A stretch of 64,000 nucleotides of DNA. Origin: Aequorivita todarodis (lineage in GTDB: Bacteria > Bacteroidota > Bacteroidia > Flavobacteriales > Flavobacteriaceae). The notes under the pieces were generated by a model, which was given only the letters and a program-made list of their open reading frames with translations, made no database searches and was not told the origin of the DNA. The position numbers were made by a program, and so were the translations under genes. Shown piece after piece: positions 28,180 through 34,943 of the stretch. Numbering within the stretch: the first letter of the stretch is position 1; every line of letters begins with the position of its first letter. The DNA lies in assembly GCF_028561335.1 (NCBI RefSeq), contig NZ_JAQQTG010000020.1, forward strand, positions 1 through 64,000. The letters run 5' to 3'.

Positions 28180-28306
28180 TAGAATTAGTGGATAATGCAC
28201 AAAGCAATATTTTTTGTGGGGATAGAAAATATTCTTGGTGCACTTTAAAGTTTACTAAGTTAGGTTTGTTAAAGCATCCCGGCCAATGGCCGGGATGCTT
28301 GTTTTT
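28180..28306 (+). ncRNA. Candidate structured small RNA between pfkA and the CocE-type gene
   Basis: A -7-like TATATTTG at 28167-28174 faces a strong intrinsic terminator at 28272-28306 whose T-run is on the plus strand, yet both neighbouring genes are on the minus strand and no plus-strand CDS lies between. The interval folds as a rod: TTAGT (28185-28189) with ACTAA (28254-28258), TGCAC (28196-28200) with GTGCA (28238-28242), AATATTTT (28206-28213) with AAAATATT (28226-28233), with an open bubble between the first two stems. Size (about 125 nt) and rod-with-bubble shape are compatible with a 6S-type RNA, but that is speculation. No clear -33 TTG was found. Confidence 0.5.
28272..28306 (+). 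terminator. Strong plus-strand terminator without a plus-strand gene
   Basis: Perfect 13-bp stem AAGCATCCCGGCC (28272-28284) with GGCCGGGATGCTT (28288-28300), 3-nt loop, then GTTTTT. Read on the minus strand the tail is only TTTAAC, so it serves plus-strand transcription best. Confidence 0.85.
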
Positions 28307-28318
28307 ATAATACTTTCA

Positions 28319-30163
28319 TCACTCCTTCAAAACGGTAAATTCTATTGCAGAATCATTGTAAACCTTGTGGGTCTGCTTTTTAAAATCTTCCTGTTTTGCT
28401 TCAAAAATATTCGGAACGAAGGTCTGCGGATTTAAATCAATCAACGGAAACCACGTGCTCTGCACTTGAATTTGGATTTTATGGCCCTTCTTAAAAGTAT
28501 GGTTTATATCCTGAAGTTTGATATTCACGGCAGTTTTTTCATTTGGAATAAAAGGCTCGGGATTGCTGAAACTATTTCTGAAACGCCCGCGCATTACCTC
28601 GCTACGGACCATCATAAAATAATTGCCCATTTTTAAATATTCCTGTGTTTCGGGAAAATCTTCGGCATCGGGAGGAAAAACGTCAATCACTTTCACAACC
28701 CAATCTGCATCCGTTCCCGTTGTGGAAACATTCAGTTTTGCGAGTATTGGGCCTGCCATTGTTATGGCTTCGGTCAACACTGGGGTTTCAAAAACCAGCA
28801 CATCCGGTCTGCGGGCGGCAAAGCGCTGATCGTCCGTCATATATTTACGCGGGGTAAAAACCATTTTAATGTCTTCGGAATACGGAACCGGTTTTTTTGG
28901 ATCGCTGATGAATTCTTCAAAAGTGATGCTTTTTTCAGCTTTTTCGTTCAACCGCTGGTTGCGCTGCAGATAATAGGTTTTCTTTTCGGTATTTTTTGGA
29001 GGCCACTGCTCGTAGGACTTCCATTGATTGGTCCCTGTTTCAAACATATAGGCCTCGGGCAGGCCTTCGTCTCCGTTTCCTTCATTTTTCAAAAAATGGT
29101 TGAAGAATTTCGTTTCAACATCGCGCTGATAATCCCGTGAAATATTATCGCCAAAATATATATTGCCAATGGCCTGTCGTTCCGTAGTACGCGCCCAATC
29201 GCCGTGGCTCCAAGGGCCAAAAACAATCGTGTTATAATTGGAACTGTTCTTTTCCACGGCCTGATAACTGTTGAAGGGACCGTATAAATCCTCGGCATCA
29301 AAAAGGCCGCCCACAAACATTACGGCAGGCTTTATATTTTTTAGGTGTTGGACAATGCCGCGCGATTTCCAAAATTCGTCATAATTGGGATGCTCCTTCA
29401 ATTGTTCCCAAAAAACATTGTCTGCTTTAAAGTATCTATCGAGATTGCCTAACGGCCCTGCATCCAAGAAAAACTGATATTGGTCCTTCGTGCCCAAGTC
29501 TGCAAAACTGTACCAAGGCTTATCCGTTGGCTGGGTTTTTTCGTGGCCAAAAAGCGGCGTAATGTTCCAATAACTCAACATATAAGCCCCGTTGTGGTGA
29601 AAATCGTCAAAAAAGAAATCGCCAATGGCTGCCTGTGGCGAAACGGCTTTCAGTGCCGGATGCGAATCGAGCAACGAATAGGTTGCGTAAAATCCGGGGT
29701 AACTAATGCCCCAAACCCCAACATTGCCATTGTTGTTTGCAACGTTTTTTACCAACCAATCTATGCTGTCGTAGGTGTCGCTGGCTTCGTCAATCTGTTG
29801 CCCCGTTTTGTTTGGAATGTACGCCCGCATATTGTCGTAAACCCCCTCGCTCATCCAGCGGCCGCGCACATCTTGATAGACCACGATGTTTCCTTCCTTC
29901 ATTAAAAATTCATTTGGGGAAATTTTTGAGCGAAATTCCGATTCGCCGTAAGGTGCACAGCTATACGGTGTTCGTTGAAAGAGAATGGGGTACTTTTTTG
30001 AAGTGTCCTTCGGCGAATAGATCACGATGAAAAGTTTCACGCCATCGCGCATGGTGATTGTGGTTTCGGTTTTGTTGTAGTTTTCCTTTACATAATTTTC
30101 TTCCTGGGCAAAGGCGACAAAACCGACAAACAATAAAACGCAGAGTATCTTTAATGATTTCAT
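28319..30163 (-). CDS. CocE/NonD-family hydrolase (X-Pro dipeptidyl-peptidase-like)
   Basis: 614 aa. Signal peptide (LCVLLFVGFVAFAQ). Peptidase S15-type alpha/beta-hydrolase core: FQRTPYSCAPYG, VVYQDVRGRWMSEG, nucleophile elbow VWGISYPGFYATYS, VGGLFDAEDLYG, FGPWSHGDWAR, then the C-terminal jelly-roll (X-ProDP_C) domain. Known members cleave acyl, ester or amide bonds such as glutaryl-7-ACA, cocaine esters or Xaa-Pro peptides; the substrate here is unknown. It starts 6 nt after tilS ends and is the last gene of the satD-DUF3307-tilS operon. Confidence 0.88.
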   Translation of the reverse strand: MKSLKILCVLLFVGFVAFAQEENYVKENYNKTETTITMRDGVKLFIVIYSPKDTSKKYPILFQRTPYSCAPYGESEFRSKISPNEFLMKEGNIVVYQDVRGRWMSEGVYDNMRAYIPNKTGQQIDEASDTYDSIDWLVKNVANNNGNVGVWGISYPGFYATYSLLDSHPALKAVSPQAAIGDFFFDDFHHNGAYMLSYWNITPLFGHEKTQPTDKPWYSFADLGTKDQYQFFLDAGPLGNLDRYFKADNVFWEQLKEHPNYDEFWKSRGIVQHLKNIKPAVMFVGGLFDAEDLYGPFNSYQAVEKNSSNYNTIVFGPWSHGDWARTTERQAIGNIYFGDNISRDYQRDVETKFFNHFLKNEGNGDEGLPEAYMFETGTNQWKSYEQWPPKNTEKKTYYLQRNQRLNEKAEKSITFEEFISDPKKPVPYSEDIKMVFTPRKYMTDDQRFAARRPDVLVFETPVLTEAITMAGPILAKLNVSTTGTDADWVVKVIDVFPPDAEDFPETQEYLKMGNYFMMVRSEVMRGRFRNSFSNPEPFIPNEKTAVNIKLQDINHTFKKGHKIQIQVQSTWFPLIDLNPQTFVPNIFEAKQEDFKKQTHKVYNDSAIEFTVLKE

Positions 30164-30169
30164 ATTTTT

Positions 30170-31477
30170 CTAATCTTTCAAATAAGTTATTTTTAATATT
30201 TTCTTTGTGTTTTCGGCTACTTTGAAACGGTCGTCCATTCGGTGGCCGATTACCCAAACTATCTTTCCACCGCTCAAAAGCAGCCAGATTTTTTCCTTTT
30301 CATTCAAAGGGATTTTTTCATCCTTAAAAAATTTGCTCAGCTTCTTCTTCCCCTTCATCCCAAAAGGTTGAAACGTATCGCCGCTTCTCCATTTTCTAAG
30401 TCTTAAAGGGAAATTTAATTTTTCAGAAGCAACGTAAATCAAATTTTTCTCGGTTTCGCCAATGTATTTTGAAGGTGCTATTTTTAAAGTAATAGGTGAA
30501 GTGATTCCTGCTTCGGAAACCAAAGATTCTTCATCTAAGTTTTCGGAATCAATTTCGGTAAGCAACAGTTCCTCGCGGTTTTTCAAAAGTCGGTGCGTTT
30601 TTGAAAAAACTTGTTTGCCTGTCTGCGCGTCCAGTAAATTTGAAACGTCTTCCCATTCGGTAAACCCAAAACCGTTCAGCAATTCATAAAGCAATGCTTC
30701 GGTATGCGGCAATTCCTTCAATTTTTGAATGTTGATTTTATAGGAATCGTCATTTTTTGAGACTGCAAGCTTGTAAACCAACGCCATATAATCCTCAATC
30801 AAGTTTTGCGAAGCTTGCAGGTTTTGTTGGGTTTTCCGAAAATTTTTCAAAAGCGATTCGTTTGATTCCTTAAATTTTGGCAAAACTTCCAAACGCAACT
30901 TATTCCGAAGGTAATCGGTCTTTTTGTTGCTGCTGTCCTCGCGCCATTTCAAATGGTTTTCTTCGGCAAATTTCAAGATTTCTTCCCGTGAAAAACTTAA
31001 AAGTGGTCTGACAATTTTGTTGTTTTCTTTCGGAATTCCAGTGAGTCCGTTTAAACCCGTACCGCGGGAAAGGTTGATGAAAAACGTTTCCAAATCGTCG
31101 TCTAATTGGTGGGCGGTCAATAAATAGTCGTATTTAAAATCGTTTAAAATCTCTGCAAACCAATTATAGCGCAGGTCGCGCGCCGCCATTTGGGTTGAGA
31201 TTCCGTGTTCTTTGGCAAATTTTTTTGTGTCAAAAGTTTCGGCAAAAACCGGTATTTGCAAGTTTTTTGCCAAGCCGATCACAAACATTTCATCTCCGTC
31301 GCTTTCCTTTCCGCGGAGCGAAAAATTGCAGTGCGCCAAAGCGATTTCATAATTTGATTGTTTCAATAAATATGTCAAAACTGTACTGTCCAACCCTCCA
31401 CTGCAGGCAATGAGCAATTTTTTTCCCAATAAAAAAGGAAAATTGGTTTCTATATTTTTTTTGAATCTTGTAAGCAA
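30170..31477 (-). CDS. tilS: tRNA(Ile)-lysidine synthetase
   Basis: 435 aa. PP-loop ATPase motif IACSGGLDSTVLTYLL at about 22-37, HCNFSLRGKESDGDE, the LTAHQLDDDLETFFINLSRGTGLNGL catalytic region, and the C-terminal TilS substrate-binding domain (RKWRSGDTFQPFGMKGKKKLSKFF). Converts C34 of the CAU-anticodon tRNA-Ile2 to lysidine, an essential decoding step. Follows the DUF3307 gene by 9 nt. Confidence 0.96.
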   Translation of the reverse strand: MLTRFKKNIETNFPFLLGKKLLIACSGGLDSTVLTYLLKQSNYEIALAHCNFSLRGKESDGDEMFVIGLAKNLQIPVFAETFDTKKFAKEHGISTQMAARDLRYNWFAEILNDFKYDYLLTAHQLDDDLETFFINLSRGTGLNGLTGIPKENNKIVRPLLSFSREEILKFAEENHLKWREDSSNKKTDYLRNKLRLEVLPKFKESNESLLKNFRKTQQNLQASQNLIEDYMALVYKLAVSKNDDSYKINIQKLKELPHTEALLYELLNGFGFTEWEDVSNLLDAQTGKQVFSKTHRLLKNREELLLTEIDSENLDEESLVSEAGITSPITLKIAPSKYIGETEKNLIYVASEKLNFPLRLRKWRSGDTFQPFGMKGKKKLSKFFKDEKIPLNEKEKIWLLLSGGKIVWVIGHRMDDRFKVAENTKKILKITYLKD

Positions 31478-31486
31478 ATTGAAAAT

Positions 31487-32191
31487 TTAGAAAAAATTTA
31501 TGACTATCCCTGCAATAACGGCTATTCCGAAGCTTAGCATCGTACCGATAAGCACATATTCCGTCTTTAAGGTTTCGTTATTTCCATAGCGGAGAATGGA
31601 TTTTGCGGCAATCAAAAAACCGACCGCTGAATATTGTGAAACTATGATGAACGTGAGGGTTAAAATGCGCTCCAAAACGCCGATCACCTTTCCGGCGTTG
31701 GGCATTTCGTTGTCGCTGGACACTTGTATTTCCGTAGCCAGGAATACTTCCTTTATAAAAATATTTGCAGGTTTTAGGCATACCAAATAGCCAGTGATTA
31801 TCAGTAAATATTTAAAATTGATAGAAATTTCTAGGGAAGGATTTATTCCGTGCCATTTATCAAATAAAACGACAACTATGGCCATTATTACTAAATGAAT
31901 GGCTTGATCGATAAAAAACGCGTACCTGCCAAAAAGTTTGCTGTTAATAAGATGGCGTTTAAATCCATCGGTCAAAAAGTGCGTTATGGCAATAATTGCG
32001 GCAGCCATCACAAAACCAAGCTGCAATGAAAAAAGCCATGACAGTACAAAACACGCAAGTCCGTGCCAATACAAAAAAGGGCTCTTAAAACCGATCGTAT
32101 TTTTTTGCTTAGCCAGTTTCCCGGTCTGAAAAAAGTAATCCAAACACAGGTGCGCAATAAATTGGAGCAGCAGCAATTCTTTTAATCCCAT
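31487..32191 (-). CDS. DUF3307 membrane protein
   Basis: 234 aa, about six hydrophobic segments. The conserved N-terminal region contains polar residues inside membrane helices: FIAHLCLDYFFQTGKLAKQK, YWHGLACFVLSW, ITHFLTDGFKRHL and FFIDQAIHLV. This His/Asp pattern suggests a functional site and not just a scaffold. Encoded 4 nt after satD, a pairing seen widely among bacteria as far as I know. Function unknown; I infer that it acts with SatD. Confidence 0.85.
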   Translation of the reverse strand: MGLKELLLLQFIAHLCLDYFFQTGKLAKQKNTIGFKSPFLYWHGLACFVLSWLFSLQLGFVMAAAIIAITHFLTDGFKRHLINSKLFGRYAFFIDQAIHLVIMAIVVVLFDKWHGINPSLEISINFKYLLIITGYLVCLKPANIFIKEVFLATEIQVSSDNEMPNAGKVIGVLERILTLTFIIVSQYSAVGFLIAAKSILRYGNNETLKTEYVLIGTMLSFGIAVIAGIVINFF

Positions 32192-32195
32192 AGTT

Positions 32196-32882
32196 TTAGT
32201 TTGAAATTATCAATTTAAAATAATTTACCGCTTCTTCAATGGCATTCCAGCCCACGCTGGTGGAATGTTGGTTGACGGCAGACTGCCCAATGCCAAGGCG
32301 TTTGGCTATTTCATCTTCTTGGTTGTTCATCAATTTTAAGTACAAAACTTCGCATTGTCTGGAAGTTGCCTTGCTGAGCAAAACATCCAATAGCGCCAAT
32401 AAAGGTTGGAAATTTTTATTTAAAGTTTCATTTTTTGATGCGAAAAACAAGGTGTTTTTTATAACGATGCGTTCTTTGTTGTAGGTTGTTTCGCCACTTA
32501 TTTCACGGCCCGAAAGGTAAATGGCCTCGCCGTCTATCACCCCTTCTTCGGGTTTGTAGCGGCTTAGTTCGCCATATCCTATTGCGAGCCTTATTCCGTG
32601 GGTTTTGAACTGTTTTATCCTATTGTCCTCGCTTTTATAATCCTTCATTTTAATGGGAATTGCCTTCACAAAACTTTTTATGGCCAATGCCACTTGCAGT
32701 CCTTCCGAGGCCTTCGGAACCACACATTCCAAATAGTCGCCTTTTATGATGCGGCCATATACGTTGAATTCCTCCTTCAGACTATGGAGCAGGGTATTTA
32801 GATTTTCCTCAACAAATTTGCGGTCCTGGGTATGCAAACCTGTTGACGAAACAATATCGCCAGAGATAACCGAATAATTCAT
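32196..32882 (-). CDS. satD: SatD-family protein with cyclase-like fold and C-terminal HTH
   Basis: 228 aa. N-terminal domain: ISGDIVSSTGL (D9), IIKGDYLECVV (D49), a helix ALAIKSFV, IRLAIGYGEL, and GEAIYLSGREI. This order and the 40-residue spacing of the two Asp closely mimic class III nucleotidyl cyclases (metal Asp in xDIVGST, second Asp in GDG, RIGIHTGE strand, then AARI). The C-terminal 60 residues (SRQCEVLYLKLMNNQEDEIAKRLGIGQSAVNQH) form an HTH. The family name comes from the streptococcal sat locus; biochemical function is unknown to me. Three 29-bp-spaced palindromes lie directly upstream (32911-32992). The start ATG follows AAGGA with almost no spacing. Confidence 0.82.
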   Translation of the reverse strand: MNYSVISGDIVSSTGLHTQDRKFVEENLNTLLHSLKEEFNVYGRIIKGDYLECVVPKASEGLQVALAIKSFVKAIPIKMKDYKSEDNRIKQFKTHGIRLAIGYGELSRYKPEEGVIDGEAIYLSGREISGETTYNKERIVIKNTLFFASKNETLNKNFQPLLALLDVLLSKATSRQCEVLYLKLMNNQEDEIAKRLGIGQSAVNQHSTSVGWNAIEEAVNYFKLIISN

Positions 32883-32898
32883 TCCTTAAAAATTTATT

Positions 32899-32906
32899 CA
32901 AATATA
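32899..32906 (-). promoter_or_regulatory. satD -7 promoter element
   Basis: TATATTTG on the minus strand matches TAnnTTTG and lies 17 nt before the satD ATG. The first palindrome (32911-32934) occupies the spacer and the position of the -33 box. Confidence 0.5.
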
Positions 32907-32910
32907 TAAA

Positions 32911-32992
32911 TTTATTAGCTTAAACACTAATAAATATGTTTTATTAGCTTAAACACTAATAAATGGACTATATAAGTTTAAACGCTAATAAA
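32911..32992 (-). promoter_or_regulatory. Three operator-like palindromes upstream of satD
   Basis: Two identical 24-bp sites (32911-32934 and 32940-32963) have arms TTTATTAG and CTAATAAA around an 8-bp spacer (CTTAAACA). A third, degenerate in its left arm, is at 32969-32992. Start-to-start spacing is exactly 29 bp in both steps. Likely binding sites of the SatD HTH (autoregulation). Confidence 0.75.
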
Positions 32993-33014
32993 AGAGATTT
33001 ATACGTTTCCGGGC

Positions 33015-34316
33015 TCATAAAGAATTGTTCAGAACTTCCCGCATAGCCTTTGCTTTCAACAAACATTCTTCGTATTCCTTTTCGGGGATGGAGTTTATTG
33101 TAATTGCACTTCCAACGGAAAAACTTACATATTCTTTTGAAGAATTATAGAGAATACTTCTGATAACAACATTAAAATCAAAATCTGCCGAAGGGGAAAA
33201 ATAGCCGATAGCTCCGCTATATAGCCCGCGTTTGGCATCTTCTATTTCTTCTATAATTTGCATCGCCGAAATTTTTGGCGCCCCCGTCATACTGCCCATT
33301 GGGAAGGTATTTCTTAAAATCTCAACGCTGGAGGTATGTTCCGCCACGCTACAGGCGACCGTGGAAATCATCTGGTGCACTTGTTCAAAAGTATAAATGG
33401 TGCACAGTTCCTCCACGGAAACACTTCCCTTTTCGGCAATCCGGGAAAGGTCGTTGCGCACCAAATCTGCAATCATTATATTTTCGCTGCGCTCTTTGGG
33501 GTCATTGGCCAACTGCTGCGCCATTATTAAATCTTCCTCTTTATTTTTTAGACGCTTTGCCGTTCCTTTTATAGGTTGGGAAACGACGGTGGTTCCCGTT
33601 CTTTTTAAATAGCGCTCGGGCGATGCTGAAAGTGCGAAAATATCGTCCAGCTTCAGAAAAACCGAAAACGGCGGTCTTGAAATTTTATTAAGTTGCATAA
33701 ACGCTTCCATTGGATTGATTTCAGCATCTTCGGAATAAAATTCCTGACAGATGTTAACTTCATATATATCCCCGCGTTTTATGTGCCCAAGCACCTCGCC
33801 CACCTTCTGAAAATAACTGTCTTTTGAGGTTCGAATACGTATATTTATAGTTTTTGGGATTTCGGATGCTACGGGCTGTGCGACAATCTCGGAAATGGTT
33901 TTTAAATCTTCCTCCATTTCATCGGCAACCATATTCAAATAAAGCACCTCAACATTATTTTCAGAAAAAAGAAACAGTTTTTTGGGTTGAAAAAAATAAA
34001 GGTCGGGAAAGTTCAAACCATCAAAATTGTTGGAGTGAAGCTTTTCCACATCATTTTTAAGATCGTAGGAAAGATACCCAAAAATCCAATCTGCGGTACT
34101 GGCTTGGTATTCCTTCAGTTTATCAAAAGCATTGTGGGAGTCTGTTTTTAACGCCGTAAACGCATCAACGGCAAGAATTGCCTGATAGCTTTCATGGGCT
34201 TGCGAATAGTTATTGCTGTCCAGCCATACCACTTCCTGAAACTGCTGTGACCATTGGAGCAAGCGGTTTTTGGAATCTTCAGTTAAAGAAAAAGGATATT
34301 TCTTTACGGTGCGCAT
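33015..34316 (-). CDS. pabB: Chorismate-binding enzyme, aminodeoxychorismate synthase component I
   Basis: 433 aa. Chorismate-binding C-terminal domain complete: KRGDIYEVNICQEFY, SRPPFSVFLKLDD, SASPERYLK, SQPIKGTAKR, ENIMIADLVRNDLSRI, FPMGSMTGAPKISAMQIIEE, YSGAIGYFSPSADFDFNVVIRS. The overall length and PIKGTAKR (the Lys that marks PabB) favour folate p-aminobenzoate synthesis over TrpE. No pabA or pabC is adjacent. Its ATG overlaps the stop of the upstream FMN reductase (TAATG). Confidence 0.88.
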   Translation of the reverse strand: MRTVKKYPFSLTEDSKNRLLQWSQQFQEVVWLDSNNYSQAHESYQAILAVDAFTALKTDSHNAFDKLKEYQASTADWIFGYLSYDLKNDVEKLHSNNFDGLNFPDLYFFQPKKLFLFSENNVEVLYLNMVADEMEEDLKTISEIVAQPVASEIPKTINIRIRTSKDSYFQKVGEVLGHIKRGDIYEVNICQEFYSEDAEINPMEAFMQLNKISRPPFSVFLKLDDIFALSASPERYLKRTGTTVVSQPIKGTAKRLKNKEEDLIMAQQLANDPKERSENIMIADLVRNDLSRIAEKGSVSVEELCTIYTFEQVHQMISTVACSVAEHTSSVEILRNTFPMGSMTGAPKISAMQIIEEIEDAKRGLYSGAIGYFSPSADFDFNVVIRSILYNSSKEYVSFSVGSAITINSIPEKEYEECLLKAKAMREVLNNSL

Positions 34317-34858
34317 TATTGTTCAATTTGATGCACAAAATTTTGGATGACATCCGTAAAGCCGAGGAGCAAAACTTCGTTGGAAATTGATTGGGTCTCT
34401 TCAGAAAAATTCTCCGAAAAGGAAGGAAAGCTAAAACTTTCAACTATGATGCCACCAAAGCGGGGAAGCACATATTTTGCATATTCCAGGGCCGAAGCAG
34501 CGCCTCGCTTTCCATCTGAAGTGCTCATCAACAATATTTTCTTTTCTTTCAGAAAACCGTAATCCAGTCTTGAAAGCCAATCCAATGTGTTTTTGAAATA
34601 CGCTGAAACCATTCGATTGTGCTCGTTTACGGAAATAACGAGGGCATCGGCTTCTCTTATCTTGTCATGGAGCATTTTTAGGGCTACGGGATACCCTTTT
34701 TCACGTTCAATATCTTCGCCGAATAGTGGCAAATCATAATTTGTAAGTTTGATAATTTCAACCTTATGTGCAGCAATTTGAGACGCTGCAAAACTTACGA
34801 GTTTATGGTTGATGGATTTGCTGCTGTTACTGCCTGCAAAAAATAGGATTTTTTTCAT
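34316..34858 (-). CDS. NADPH-dependent FMN reductase-like flavoprotein
   Basis: 180 aa. Flavodoxin-like fold: FMN phosphate loop FFAGSNSSKSINHKL, DYDLPLFGEDIEREKGYP, ADALVISVNEHNRMVSAYFKNTLDWLSR (isoalloxazine side), and MSTSDGKRGAASALEYAKYVLPRFG. Members reduce FMN, quinones or azo compounds with NAD(P)H. Translationally coupled to pabB through a one-base overlap; a functional link is not obvious. Confidence 0.85.
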   Translation of the reverse strand: MKKILFFAGSNSSKSINHKLVSFAASQIAAHKVEIIKLTNYDLPLFGEDIEREKGYPVALKMLHDKIREADALVISVNEHNRMVSAYFKNTLDWLSRLDYGFLKEKKILLMSTSDGKRGAASALEYAKYVLPRFGGIIVESFSFPSFSENFSEETQSISNEVLLLGFTDVIQNFVHQIEQ

Positions 34859-34890
34859 CTGCCAAAGTTATTGAAATGGAGGGGTTAAAA

Positions 34891-34921
34891 AAACCCACGC
34901 CAAAAAAATTGACGCGGGTTT
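34891..34921 (-). terminator. Terminator of the M36 metalloprotease gene
   Basis: AAACCCACGCC (34891-34901) pairs with GACGCGGGTTT (34911-34921) with a G-U and one mismatch. The preceding A-run gives eight U on the minus strand. Confidence 0.75.
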
Positions 34922-34943
34922 AAAAAATGGAAAATTTAACCTA

